Shown piece by piece: positions 32,704 through 45,339 of a DNA stretch of 64,000 nucleotides. The DNA comes from Mycoplasmopsis bovigenitalium. GTDB lineage: Bacteria; Bacillota_I; Bacilli_A; Mycoplasmatales; Metamycoplasmataceae. The position numbers were made by a program, and so were the translations under genes. Positions within the stretch are counted from its first letter, which is position 1. Each line of letters starts with the position of its first letter. A model generated the notes under the pieces. That model saw nothing but the letters and a program-made list of their open reading frames with translations. It was not told the DNA's origin and ran no database searches. The stretch covers positions 434,001 through 498,000 of the forward strand of contig NZ_AP017902.1 in the NCBI RefSeq assembly GCF_002356075.1. The letters are read 5' to 3'.

Positions 32704-34906
32704 ATTGAGTTTTTATATTAAATGTGTCATCAACACTGAATGATAAAGTTCTCTGGTCACGAAGTTTAAAAATAATATTTGGATCAGAATATCCTCTTTT
32801 TACTTCTTGCTCGTACTTGCTTAAACTTTTTTTGTAGTATAAAATTTCACTTTCAATAGCTTTTGAGTTTTTAATTTTTTCGCCTGTTTTAGGATCTACA
32901 GGATAAACTACATCATTTTTAATATTCAGCACGTTACCAAAAACACCTATATTGTGAATTATGTAATTAACATTTTTTTGATCACTAAAATTCAAATAAT
33001 CTTTTAATCTTTTGTCCGATATGTCAGTTCTTGTGTCTTTGGTAAAATAGTTTTCTGTTGTAGATTTTTTTATTCTTGCATAGAAATTAACATGGGCATG
33101 CGACATCCAACCACCATTTGAAGCATTATTTCCTAAAAAACCAATTATTTGATTTTTATTGACGCTAATTGGATTTTTTGGAGAAGCTTGTGGGACTACA
33201 AAATAATTTTTGCCACTTTTTGAATATTGCTGAGAACTTAAGCCAAGTTCGGAATTATTAAGCGTTTTAGCTCCATCCAAGTGAATGTAACCAATGTAAA
33301 CATAATCAACAGAAGGGTCTAAATAAATTTCTCTTTCTCTTGGCGTTAAATTCAATTTATCGTGTTTAACTTTTATTAAAGCTACAGTTCCCACACCCTC
33401 AAACTCTCTCTTTTGTTCAATTTCGTAAACACCAATTAATTCGCCATCAAATGGCATTAATACTGGTTGAAAATCAGGAGCCAAATAGTCTTCTCCCCAG
33501 TGTAAAAAGCTAGGGGTTTTTACTTTTTCTGAATAAAATGATCTTGAAGTTCCATAACCGCCAGTGAATAATTCAGATTTATAGTGTCCAAAAAAGTCTT
33601 TATTAATGCTTGGTAACAATTCTTGAGTTAGTCTATTCATTTCAAAATTATATGCTTGAATATTGTTTTTTGTGAACTCTTCACTGTAAAGCAACCCATA
33701 ATTTTGTGTTCCCAACATTTTGACCAATTTCAATGGTTTTTCAATGTTTTTCAACTTAACATTAAGACTAACTGACGCAGATCTAAAATTATTTGAAGTA
33801 ATTTTGTCTAGTTCAATTTTTTCAATACTTTCATTGTTGAATTCAACCAGTAAGTCATCACTTGTGATTTTAGATAAATCAGTATTTATATCGGGGTTAA
33901 CAATTGTTTTAACTTTGATTGATTCCGCAAGTTTTAATTGTTTTAAATATTCATTTTTCTCAATGTTTACTAAAACAGGTAAATTAAACCCAAATTCATT
34001 AAAGTTTTTTTCTTTACCATTATGTTTAGCGCCTATTCTTAAATTTATTCTGATGAAGTTAGGTTCTTTTTCATCAAAATATACTTTGTTGATAGTGGCC
34101 TTAAGCTCAATATTTTTTGCCTTTAGTTGTTCTACTAATTCACTAAATTTCTTGTTTTGGATATTAAAAATGGATGAAATTTGCTTGGAATTTAATTCAT
34201 TAATTCCGTATTTCTGAATCAATTCTTTGTGCGAATCATCAATGTTTATTGAAGTTGTAAAATCTTGAGCTTTAAGTGCTTCAATGTCTTTAATTGAATC
34301 CTTAAGTTCTTTAAGATTTTTTTCTTCATTGCTTGTCATCTTAACGTTTTTTAAATAGACATTAATCGTTTGCTGACTATATAATCCTTTTGGATAATTC
34401 GCTTTTTCATGATTTTCTAAATCAAGTCTAATAATGATAGGAACTTTTACATCAAAATTATTGCCCAAATCTCTATAAACGTTGCTATAGTCCACCTTAA
34501 ATTTAAGTTTATTTAATACTTTATCACTTATATTAAATTTACTTTTGACAATAGTTTTAAATTGATTTTCGTCAAATTTCATGTACTTGTACATGTAATT
34601 GTTTGCCATCATGTTCTTGAACTCAACAGTTTCGGGCGATCCGCCCTCCGTGTATTTAAATAAATCGTAATTTCTATTATTTTCAAAATATTCATTAATT
34701 TGTGAAAGAATGTATACCTGATTATAAAGTTCGTAATTTTGGTCTTCTTTGTTTTGGGTTCTGTCAAAAACTAATAATTTGTTGCTTTGTTGTGCTGAAT
34801 CTTGTTTTTGCGAATTTTGCTTTTCTTGCAATGTACATGATGCAACAACAAATGGAAAGGCAGCTATTAAACTTAATTGAGCTAGAATTCTTTTATACTT
34901 TTTCAT
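32702..34906 (-). CDS. Lipoprotein with a C-terminal M23 (LytM-like) metallopeptidase domain
   Basis: 734-residue surface lipoprotein. Signal peptide and lipobox VASC, cysteine 24; then a Q- and S-rich linker and about 400 residues of unknown beta-rich repeats. The C-terminal M23 domain spans roughly residues 460-625: HWGEDY (HxxxD zinc ligands, about 467), IGYIHLDG, and MSHAHVNFY with the HxH motif (about 603). M23 enzymes normally cut peptidoglycan, which mycoplasmas lack, so it may act on host or competitor peptidoglycan or on proteins. Follows the membrane protein gene by 14 nt, with GGAG before the ATG. Confidence 0.88.
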   Translation of the reverse strand: MKKYKRILAQLSLIAAFPFVVASCTLQEKQNSQKQDSAQQSNKLLVFDRTQNKEDQNYELYNQVYILSQINEYFENNRNYDLFKYTEGGSPETVEFKNMMANNYMYKYMKFDENQFKTIVKSKFNISDKVLNKLKFKVDYSNVYRDLGNNFDVKVPIIIRLDLENHEKANYPKGLYSQQTINVYLKNVKMTSNEEKNLKELKDSIKDIEALKAQDFTTSINIDDSHKELIQKYGINELNSKQISSIFNIQNKKFSELVEQLKAKNIELKATINKVYFDEKEPNFIRINLRIGAKHNGKEKNFNEFGFNLPVLVNIEKNEYLKQLKLAESIKVKTIVNPDINTDLSKITSDDLLVEFNNESIEKIELDKITSNNFRSASVSLNVKLKNIEKPLKLVKMLGTQNYGLLYSEEFTKNNIQAYNFEMNRLTQELLPSINKDFFGHYKSELFTGGYGTSRSFYSEKVKTPSFLHWGEDYLAPDFQPVLMPFDGELIGVYEIEQKREFEGVGTVALIKVKHDKLNLTPREREIYLDPSVDYVYIGYIHLDGAKTLNNSELGLSSQQYSKSGKNYFVVPQASPKNPISVNKNQIIGFLGNNASNGGWMSHAHVNFYARIKKSTTENYFTKDTRTDISDKRLKDYLNFSDQKNVNYIIHNIGVFGNVLNIKNDVVYPVDPKTGEKIKNSKAIESEILYYKKSLSKYEQEVKRGYSDPNIIFKLRDQRTLSFSVDDTFNIKTQ

Positions 34907-34920
34907 ATATGCTCCAAATA

Positions 34921-35820
34921 TTATGAAAGTGAAATATTCACATTTTGTTTTATTTTAATGGCTATAACCATAAAGCCAACCAAAATTGGAATTATGATTG
35001 AAACAATTGTTATAAAAATGAATCTTAAAAAACTTTTTAAATATTCTTTTCTTAGCTCTTTTCTCGCTTCTTTATAGCCTTTTAATCCTATAAGTTCAAT
35101 AGTTTGGACGAAAATTATAATTAATGGGAATAACAAGTGAAATTCAAAATATCCAAAATATGATGAAATTATTGTTATGAATCCAATTAGCAAAATTTGA
35201 ATTAAAACAACTTGGAAATGGTCTGTATCATAATTAGTTTTGTTTATAAAACCTGTAAAAGTTGTTGCCAAAACAAAAAGCGCAATGAATACAATTTCTT
35301 TTGTCCCTCATGAACCAAAATTTGTTTTAGTGTCACTTTTAAAAAAATGGTAAAAACTGTATCTTTTTAACTCGGAATAATCTTCGTTATTTTTAAAGTA
35401 GCTTTTTATGCCTTTAAACGAAACTCAAAACAGAATCAAACCAACCAATGCACCAATAATTTGTCCGCCAAAAATGTATGGAATACCTTTTAAAAGTGGT
35501 GCGGGATGTTGTTTAGATTGACCAATTACTCCGTATCCTTTAATAATGCTATTTGTTATTATATTAAATGGATTTATAAATGGATAAATTGCTGTTTTAG
35601 CTCCTATACTACCCAATCCAAATGGGAACAATATAGCAATGGCAATAACAACAATATAACCGCTAGACATAAATAATTTATTATGTTGTTTTTTATTCAT
35701 TATTGCAATCAATTTTCAAATTAGCAATAAATAAACAATCAAAAACACACATATTATTTCAAAACTAAAAACAGTTGGATTTCAATATACTTTTAGCGCT
35801 GCACCTGGTGTATTAAACAT
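34921..35820 (-). CDS. Polytopic membrane protein, unknown function
   Basis: 299 residues with about six strongly hydrophobic segments, in two groups separated by a charged loop (about residues 130-165). The segment GLGSIGAKTAIYPFINPFN and the later FGGQIIGALVGLILF loosely recall the NPA-loop and fourth helix of MIP/aquaporin channels, but the NPA motif is not intact, so this is only a weak hint. Third gene of the parE-parC operon. The start codon is preceded by a run of eight G, which doubles as its ribosome-binding site. Confidence 0.75.
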
Positions 35821-35821
35821 G

Positions 35822-35829
35822 CCCCCCCC
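35822..35829 (-). repeat. Poly-G tract of eight in the ribosome-binding site
   Basis: Eight consecutive G on the minus strand directly after the parC stop (TAAGGGG...) and one base before the next ATG. It is a homopolymer in a very A+T-rich genome and sits where slippage would change Shine-Dalgarno spacing. Confidence 0.8.
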
Positions 35830-38412
35830 TTATTTAATTTCATATTTTTTTAGTATTGCTTCAACATCCATGTCAAGAATGCTATCAATTGTTTTTTGGG
35901 CATTTTCGATTATTTTGTCTTCTTGTTCAGTATTTTTTTCATAAGAAACTTCTTTTTTATCAGAAGGTTTTTGAAGTTCTTGACAAATTGTTTTAAATGT
36001 TATTTTTTGAATGTTTTCAATCTTAATTTTTGAAAATCCTTCACCAACTTTTGATGTTGGATAGTTTTTAATTAACTCAACATATGTCTCATTATTTGTA
36101 TTTTTTACAAAAAGTTCACTATGTTGGTCAACAACGTTAATTGACTTAACATTTATCGGAGCAGTTTTAAATTGCTTGAAGATTGGTTTTCCTAAATGTT
36201 TCTTAGATATTGGTTGAATATTTTCGACTTTTACAATCTTAATATGTTTATTTTCGTCAATTAGTGCTACTAAATTCTCATCATTAACAATTGCAAAATC
36301 CGCCACTAAATCCGCCCCTGATAAAAAGCAAGATTTAACGCCTGATGCTTTTGTACCATAAATTTGCATGTCATTTTCACTGTATTTTGAAGCTAGCCCA
36401 AAATCAGTCACTATTAAAATATCGCCAAAACCATTAGATAATTTCGCACCCACTAATTGGTCATCAGCTTTTAAACTAATTGCATTAAATGCTTTATTAT
36501 TTCTGGAAACCTCGAAATCTTTTAAAAGAACTCTTTTACCTTGTCCTTGTCTTGACAGTAACACAACATACATGTTCTCATTAAAATTCTTAATTTCAAT
36601 TGCTGACACAAGTTCTTCACCTGTTTTTAACTCCACAAATTCTGATAAATGATTGCCATATTCTTTTCATTTAGCTTCATTTATCTTGTAAACCGGAATT
36701 AAAGCATAATTCCCTAAATTTGTAAAAAGTAATAGGGTGTTGGTTGTTCTTGTTCTATTTGAAAATATTATTGAATCTTCTTCTTTTACACCAAAGGTAG
36801 TTCAATCATTTGATTCATAAACTCTGTTTGAAAACCTTTTTATATAACCATGTTTTGAAATTGTTAATACTGCTTCTTCGTCAACAACTAAATCCGCTTC
36901 ACTGTACTTAATTTTTATTTGTTCATTAACAATTTCAGTTTTACGCGGTTTTCCGAATTCTTTCTTAATTTCTTTTAATAATTCAATTATTCATTGATCA
37001 AATTTGCTTGGGTGAGTTAATAAAATTTCACATTTTTTTATTAACTCCAACAATTCGATTTCTTCTTGTAAAAATGCTTGTTTATCGGTTTTAGAAAGTT
37101 TGTATAATCTTAATTCAGCGATTGCAGAAGCTTGATTATTTGTAAATGCAAAGTGTTTAATTAAATTTTCAATAACACCTTGTTTTCCATTTTCGCTTTC
37201 GCGAATAACTTTTATTACTTCATCAGTAATTTCTGAAACTTTAATAAAACCTTGAACAATTTCTAGTCGCGCTTTATATTTTGCTAAATCATATTGAAGT
37301 GTTTTAGTTTTGACGTCTTTAACGTGACTAATATATGAGTTAAGCAACTGATGCAAACCACATAATTTTGGTGAATTATCAACAATAGCAACATTATTTG
37401 AGTTTAAATAAACCTGCATTTCAGTCTTTTGCAATAAAAAGTTCAATATTGTGTCAACATTGCTATTCTTATCAAGTGTAATTAAGATGCTAATCCCATC
37501 GCGGTCAGACATATCCTTAACTTCAAGTAATCCATTAATATTTTCATTCGCAATCAATAAATCAATATCTTTAACTAATTTAGATTTTACAACCCCATAT
37601 GGAATCTCAAAAATTTCAATGTACTTAAATTTATTATCATCATAAATTTTGTATTTTGATACTAGGGTTAGTCTACCCTTACCAAGCTCAAATCCTTCAT
37701 AAATTCCTTGTGTACCAAAAATAGTCCCGCCGGTTGGAAAATCTGGCCCTTTAATAAACTTCATTAATTGTTCAAGGGTTGCAGTTGGATTTTTTATCTT
37801 TTCAATTGTAGCATCAATGATTTCGTTCAAATTATGAGGCATAATTTCGGTTGCAAAACCCGACGCAATACCTTTAGCTCCATTTAATAATAAATTAGGA
37901 ATTATTGAAGGTAAAACTACTGGTTCTTTTTCGCTATCATCAAAGTTTGGTGCAAATTTAACTGTATTTTTCTTTAAATCTCCAAGGATATATTCACTGA
38001 TTTTTTCTAATCGCACTTCAGTATAACGCATTGCGGCTGCTGGGTCATCGTCAATACTACCAACGTTACCGTGCATCTCAATTAAGGTTTGCCCCATTTT
38101 TCAATCTTGAGCCATCCTTACCATTGCTTCATAAATTGAACTATCTCCATGTGGGTGATATTTACCAATAACATCGCCAACGACTCTAGCTGATTTTTTG
38201 AATGGTTTGCTTGATAACAAACCTAAATCACTCATTGAATAAAGTATTCTTCTTTGAACTGGTTTTAGACCATCGCGGATATCAGGTAACGCTCTTTGCT
38301 GAATAATGTATTTTGAATAGCGACTAAAACGATCTTCCATTACAGAATCAATATTTTCGGAAACGATCTTTTCAATAATTTGGTCAATTTTAGACTTAAT
38401 ATCTTTTTTCAT
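35830..38412 (-). CDS. parC: DNA topoisomerase IV subunit A
   Basis: 860-residue DNA-cleaving subunit that unlinks sister chromosomes. ParC rather than GyrA because of [40 protein letters not shown] and [10 protein letters not shown]; the active-site tyrosine is in [10 protein letters not shown] (about residue 127). The quinolone-resistance region HGDSSIYEA keeps the serine and acidic residues of susceptible enzymes. The C-terminal beta-propeller is degenerate (from about residue 500) and has no GyrA box. AGGAGG before the ATG, which follows the parE stop by 11 nt. Confidence 0.95.
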
Positions 38413-38423
38413 TTATTGCCTCC

Positions 38424-40493
<2,070 letters not shown>

Positions 40494-41726
40494 ATGTTAA
40501 AAATATATATTTGCGGACCAACTGTTTATAATGACCCACACATTGGCAATTTGCGTGCTATAACAACATTCGATTTGGTTTTAAAAGCAAATCGATTTTT
40601 AGGTCAAAAATTTAAACTTGTTCACAACATTACCGATATTGATGACAAAATTATTAACAAGTCAATTGAGCTAAAAGTAACTGAAAAAGAAATTAGCGAA
40701 AAATACACAGAACAATACTTTGAATTGCTTAAACAATTAAATATTGACACAATAACAGATGTAGAAAAAGTAACCGACAATATTGACGTAATTATTGAAT
40801 ATATAAACAAATTGGTAAATTTAAATCAAGCATATAAAGGATCCAATTCTGATATATGATTTAATGTTAAAAACAATGAAAAACAGTATGGAAATGTATC
40901 GGGTCAAATTCTTGAAAATATGGAGTTTGATGAAAAATCAAATGACAAAAAATTCAATGCCGACTTCGCACTATGGAAGTCAACATCAAAAGGAATTCAA
41001 TATAATTCACCTTTTGGTTTAGGTAGACCTGGTTGGCATACTGAATGTTGTGCATTAATAGATAAACATTTCGGAAAAGACGGAATTGATGTTCATGGCG
41101 GTGGGATGGACTTGACTTTTCCACATCATGAAAATGAAAACATTCAACATTTTGCACTACACAATCAAAATATAACTAAAGAATGAATTAGATGCGGTCA
41201 AATTAATTTAGATGGAGTTAAAATGTCCAAATCATTGGGAAACATAATATATCCGCAAGATTTCTTTAACAAACATGGTGTTGAAATTTACAAATTACTG
41301 ATTCTTACAGCTAAACTGTCTGCTCCAATAAATATGAGCGATGAATTAATTGAAAACTTAAAAAATATTGAACAAAAATATAAAAAAACAATGTTTTCAA
41401 TCTTTATAAATCATGGTACAAACCTAGTTGGTTTTGAAAATAATAAAGAAATTAAAGAAATTTTTGAAGCTTTATCAAAATATGATTTTGCAAAATATAA
41501 CCTTTTATTAAATGAACAAATAAAAAATTACAACAAAACAAAAGACATCCAATATGCTAGAAATATTCACAAAACATTGTCAATAATTCATCCTACATTA
41601 ACTGATGTTCAAAATTACAATGAATTTATCCAAATATATTCAAAATGAATTGAATTAGTAAAAAATAAAGATTTCGAACAAGCAGATATATTAAGAAAAA
41701 AACTTCAGGATTCGGGACTTTATTAA
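40494..41726 (+). CDS. cysS: Cysteinyl-tRNA synthetase, short N-terminus
   Basis: Class Ia synthetase, 410 residues, about 50 fewer than usual. It begins [19 protein letters not shown], so the first zinc-ligand cysteine is residue 8 and the HIGH motif residue 18; the roughly 20 residues that normally precede it are absent and an in-frame stop just upstream excludes a longer start. [14 protein letters not shown] and HENENIQHF give the remaining zinc site, and KMSKS is intact near residue 243. The C-terminal domain is reduced. Leaderless promoter. Confidence 0.93.
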
Positions 41727-41769
41727 CATTTTTAAAATGGAAAAAAATATAAAAATTAAGAGGTGTTAT

Positions 41770-42465
41770 ATGGAAAAATTGATGTTGTGAGGAAAAAATT
41801 CTGTTTTAGATGCAATAAATTCAAAATTACCTATTGAAGTTATTTATGTAAACTCAGTTAAATCCTCACAATTAATCGCAAATCAAACAAAAACCAGAGT
41901 TATTGTTGAAGATAATTCATTTTTCAACTCAATAACTAGCGAGAATCACCAAGGAATAATTGCTGTCCTTAAAGATTTTCCAATTTATGATTTAGAAATA
42001 TTAAAAAAAGACAAACCTCAAAATATTTTAATATTAGACCATATTCAAGACCCGCACAATTTAGGTGCAATAATGCGAAGTGCAAACGTTTTCGGTATTA
42101 AACATATCATTCTAACAAAGGAAAGAAGCGTTGGCATAACTTCTACTGTTTTAAAAATCAGTTCAGGCGGATTTATAAATATGAAAATAATAAAGGTCAA
42201 TAACCTTGTTGCTTCACTAAAAAAACTCAAAAATATGGGTTATTGAATTTACGCATCTGAATTGAACAAAGAAGCAGTTAGTTTTGACTCAATTGAGTAC
42301 AACAAACCTGCGGCATTAATTATCGGAAATGAGTCATCCGGCGTTAGTAAACCAGTTTTAAATGAGTCTGATGTTAAAATTTATATACCACAAAGAGGAA
42401 CAGTCCAATCCCTTAATGCTTCAGTAGCTGCTGGTTTATTATTGTACAAATTAACAAAGGAATAA
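41770..42465 (+). CDS. rlmB: 23S rRNA (guanosine-2'-O)-methyltransferase RlmB family
   Basis: 231-residue SPOUT methyltransferase. Opens LWGKNSVLDAI (RlmB-type), with motif DHIQDPHNLGAIMRSA (about residue 97), IIGNESSGVS (about 180) and IPQRGTVQSLNASVAAGLL at the end. It occupies the position of rlmB/yacO after cysS in Firmicutes, which supports the name over other family members. 43 nt after cysS; AAGAGG upstream of the ATG. Confidence 0.92.
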
Positions 42466-42466
42466 T

Positions 42467-43045
42467 ATGACCTTAATTGAAAAATTTACACAACTTCCGG
42501 AAAACCAAGTTGGTGAATTTTTAAAGCAACAAAATTTACTTAAATCAATTAAATTGATTGATTTTCGTTACAAAGATATTCTAATTTATACAATTAAAAA
42601 CAATTTAAATAAAAAGGTGAACTCAAGCATTGAACCACAAGATATTTACAATGATTTTTTAGGTGGTATTAAGAAAATTATTTTGTCTTTCAATCAAGAA
42701 AAAGGCGCTACTTTTAAAACATTTATTCTTAAATCCTTAAAAAACTTTACTTATATGTATAATCGTGCTAATTCCACTCAAAAAAGAGATGCCAAACTAA
42801 TCCCAATACCCTCTAGTGAATTATTTGATTTATATGACAATGATTCCGAGCGAAGATTTAACAAAGAATTAACAATTGAAGATTGAAAATCATTCATTGA
42901 AAAAAACAAGAATTTTTTCAATGAATTAAAACAAAAAATCAATTTATGAAAAAAGTCAAAAATGGTTACGACTTCAAAAATTAACTCACTGCGATTCGAA
43001 CTTAAAAAAAGATTATTTCATATGTATAAATATAGTGTAAAATAA
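42467..43045 (+). CDS. Divergent sigma-70-like protein in the SigH position
   Basis: 192 residues. Residues about 30-115 resemble sigma region 2: SFNQEKGATFKTFILKS followed by a basic RANSTQKRDAKLIPIPSSE segment, which parallels SigH region 2. A short basic C-terminal helix pair could be a reduced region 4. Order cysS-rlmB-this gene-rpmG-secE-nusG equals the Bacillus order cysS-yacO-(yacP)-sigH-rpmGB-secE-nusG, so it is the positional equivalent of sigH. Similarity is weak by eye; DNA- and core-binding functions are inferred. AAAGGAA precedes the ATG, one base after the rlmB stop. Confidence 0.7.
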
Positions 43046-43049
43046 TAAC

Positions 43050-43071
43050 AGTGCTAGGCACTTTTTTATTT
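43050..43071 (+). terminator. Terminator after the SigH-like gene
   Basis: AGTGC / GCACT with TAG loop, then TTTTTTATTTT. Confidence 0.85.
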
Positions 43072-43085
43072 TGCTTTAGGTGGTG

Positions 43086-43091
43086 TAAAAT
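43086..43091 (+). promoter_or_regulatory. -10 box of rpmG-secE-nusG, leaderless arrangement
   Basis: TAAAAT preceded by TG, then six bases, then the rpmG ATG at 43098. No Shine-Dalgarno. Confidence 0.55.
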
Positions 43092-43097
43092 ATTATT

Positions 43098-43247
43098 ATG
43101 AAAAAAACTAAGGTATTACTTAGTTGCTCAGAATGCTTTGCCATGAATTATGCAACTAATAAAGGAGCAGGAAATCTTTCAAGAATTGAAATAAAAAAAT
43201 ACTGCCCAAAATGTAGAAAACACGCTATTCACAAAGAGGAAAAATAA
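43098..43247 (+). CDS. rpmG: 50S ribosomal protein L33
   Basis: 49-residue zinc-ribbon ribosomal protein with CSEC and CPKC pairs (residues 10-13 and 36-39), the zinc-binding C+ form. Too short for an ORF cut-off of 60. Precedes secE and nusG as in Firmicutes; its stop codon overlaps the secE ATG (TAATG). Confidence 0.95.
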   Translation: MKKTKVLLSCSECFAMNYATNKGAGNLSRIEIKKYCPKCRKHAIHKEEK

Positions 43248-43443
43248 TGAATAAAACAAAAAACCAAAAAAATATAGAATCAAAAAGTTTTTTAGGGAGC
43301 TAAAAAGGGTTAGATGGCCATCTAACAGAACTAATTGAATTTCGTTTTGAAAAGTAATAATTTTTGCAACATTATTCACTATTATTGTCGTGTTATTCGC
43401 AACCTGTGTTGGATTGCTGTGAAGTAGAATTGGTATTAAATAG
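43247..43443 (+). CDS. secE: Preprotein translocase subunit SecE (reading frame broken by one base)
   Basis: SecE is the small essential SecYEG subunit. The core in one frame reads FFRELKRVRWPSNRTNW, then a single TM (VIIFATLFTIIVVLFATCV) and LLWSRIGIK, to the stop at 43441; this is unmistakable SecE. The only start codon, ATG at 43247, is in another frame and runs to a stop at 43301. One extra A in the A7 run at 43266-43272 would fuse them to MNKTKNQKKYRIKKFFRELK, a normal N-terminus. The heptamer T TTT TTA (43288-43294) could also allow -1 frameshifting. rpmG and nusG are intact. Confidence 0.85.
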
Positions 43444-43451
43444 AGGTTAAT

Positions 43452-44057
43452 ATGGAAGAAAGAAAATTTTTATGATACATGATTAGTACAGTTTCAGGAA
43501 AAGAAGATATTGTTGTTGAATCATTGAAAAATAGAATTGTTTCTGAGCAAGTTGATGATTGTTTTAACAATGAAGCAACTCCTGAAGGTGCTTTTAAAAT
43601 ATTTAAAAAACCTAGTTTAACTGTTAAAGAAGCTGAAAATAAATTAAATGGGTTACCATACAAAGTTAAAATGATTAATATGTATAGTGGTTACATTTTT
43701 ATAAACATGTACATGAGTGATGAGGCTTGATTTGTTATTCGGAACACTCAATATGTAACTGGGTTGATTGGTTCTTCAGGAAAAGGTGCTAAACCAACCC
43801 CAGTTTCTGCGAGCGAAATTAGAAAATGCTTCAAATCTGAGCAAAAATTACTAAATGACTTTAATGAAGGTAAATTAGAAACTAAATTCGCTATTGGTGA
43901 AATAGTTGAAATTATTGATGGCCCATTCAAGGGTCAAAGTGGTAAAGTAACACAAGCAAACGACTCAACTAAAATGGCAACCGTTGAAGTTGAATATTTT
44001 GGCAAATATGTGCCAACTGAATTTGAATATGAATACATAAAAAGTCAAGAAAAATAG
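43452..44057 (+). CDS. nusG: Transcription termination/antitermination factor NusG
   Basis: 201 residues. N-terminal NGN domain opens WYMISTVSGKEDIVVESLKNRI and includes the RNAP-contacting YSGYIFINMYMSDEAWFVIRN; an insertion of about 30 residues sits within it (acidic, about 30-65). The C-terminal KOW domain reads FAIGEIVEIIDGPFKGQSGKV (about residue 145). GAGGT precedes the ATG eight bases after secE. The stop codon lies in the left arm of the following terminator. Confidence 0.95.
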
Positions 44058-44075
44058 TGGCGCGCCACTATTTTT
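44050..44075. terminator. Bidirectional terminator between nusG and serS
   Basis: Palindrome ATAGTGG (44054-44060) / CCACTAT (44065-44071) with a CGCG centre and A/T runs on both sides. It includes the nusG stop codon. Confidence 0.9.
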
Positions 44076-45339
44076 ATTTAATTATTGAGCAACCCATATA
44101 AGGTATTAATGCTTTTGGCACACTTATTGTTCCATCTGGGTTTTGATAGTTTTCTAATATTGCAGCAACCAATCTATCTATTGCAACCCCAGACCCATTC
44201 ATTGTGTGTGCGTATTGTGTATTGCCATGCTCATCTCTGTATCTAATCATTGCTCTTCTTGCTTGAAAATCGCCCATGTATGATATAGATGAAATTTCTC
44301 TAAACTTGATTTCAGAAGGTAGTCAAACTTCTAAATCAATTGTTTTTCTTGATGAAAAACCAGTATCACCGGTACATAATTGCACTTCTCTAAATGGTAT
44401 TTCTAATAATTCAAGTGTTTTCTTAGCTTGAATTAACATTTTTTCAAACTCAATAAGCGCATCTTTTTCATTTGTAATTTTTACCAATTCAACTTTTTTA
44501 AATTGATGTAGGCGAATTATTCCTTTTGTATCTTTACCACTACTTCCCGCTTCTGACCTAAAGCATTCAGTGAATGCAGTATAGCATTGTGGTTTTGTTA
44601 AATCAACTATTTCATTATTCAGTAAGTTTGTCAATGTTACTTCAGCAGTTGGAATTAAATATCACCCATTGCTATCCACACTAAATAAATCCTCTTTAAA
44701 TTTTGGAAGTTGGCCAGTACCAAATAAAATTTCTGGTCTTGTAATAACTGGAGTTGAATATTCTATATAACCGTTTTCAGTATGCAAATCAAGTAAAAAG
44801 TTTTGGATAGCTCTTGTAAGTCTTGCTCCAAGTCCGCTATAAACTACAAATCTAGTTCCAGACAATTTGACACCCCTGTCAAAATCAACTAAATTTAAAT
44901 CACGAGCTATTTCATAGTGAGCTTTAACCCCTGAAACTAGACCTCTGCCAAGTTTATCGTGTGTGGCTATAACAATATTTTGTTTATCAGAATCGCCAAC
45001 TGGAACATCATCAAGCGCAATATTGGGAATTATGTGTAAAATTTCCTCGGTTTTTTGTTCAAGTTTTTTTGCTATTTCTTCTAATTGTGCTTGTTCTTCT
45101 TTTAACTTAGATGCCTGTAATTTCAATTCATTTAGTTTATTTTTGTCATCTTTAAACTCAACAAATTGTTTACCGAATTTTGATAATTCTGCTTTTTTAC
45201 TTTGTGCATCAAACATGCATTTTCCGCGTTTTTCAAGTAATGAAAGAAGCTCATCATAAATTTCTACATCGAAATTTCTTTTCTCAAGTAAGTCTCTAAC
45301 TTTTTCCTTGTTTTCTTGTATATATTTAATATTTAGCAT
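44074..45339 (-). CDS. serS: Seryl-tRNA synthetase
   Basis: Class II synthetase, 421 residues. Residues about 25-100 form the long antiparallel coiled coil that binds the serine tRNA variable arm ([19 protein letters not shown]). Catalytic motif 1 lies near [14 protein letters not shown], motif 2 near [24 protein letters not shown] (about 253) and motif 3 in [20 protein letters not shown] (about 385). AAGGAT upstream of the ATG. Convergent with nusG. No T-box leader was recognised. Confidence 0.96.

Noticed and set aside
33720-34217. 165-codon plus-strand ORF opposite the M23 lipoprotein
   Set aside because: Shadow of the real gene: serine/leucine/phenylalanine-rich antisense reading typical of A+T-rich coding DNA.
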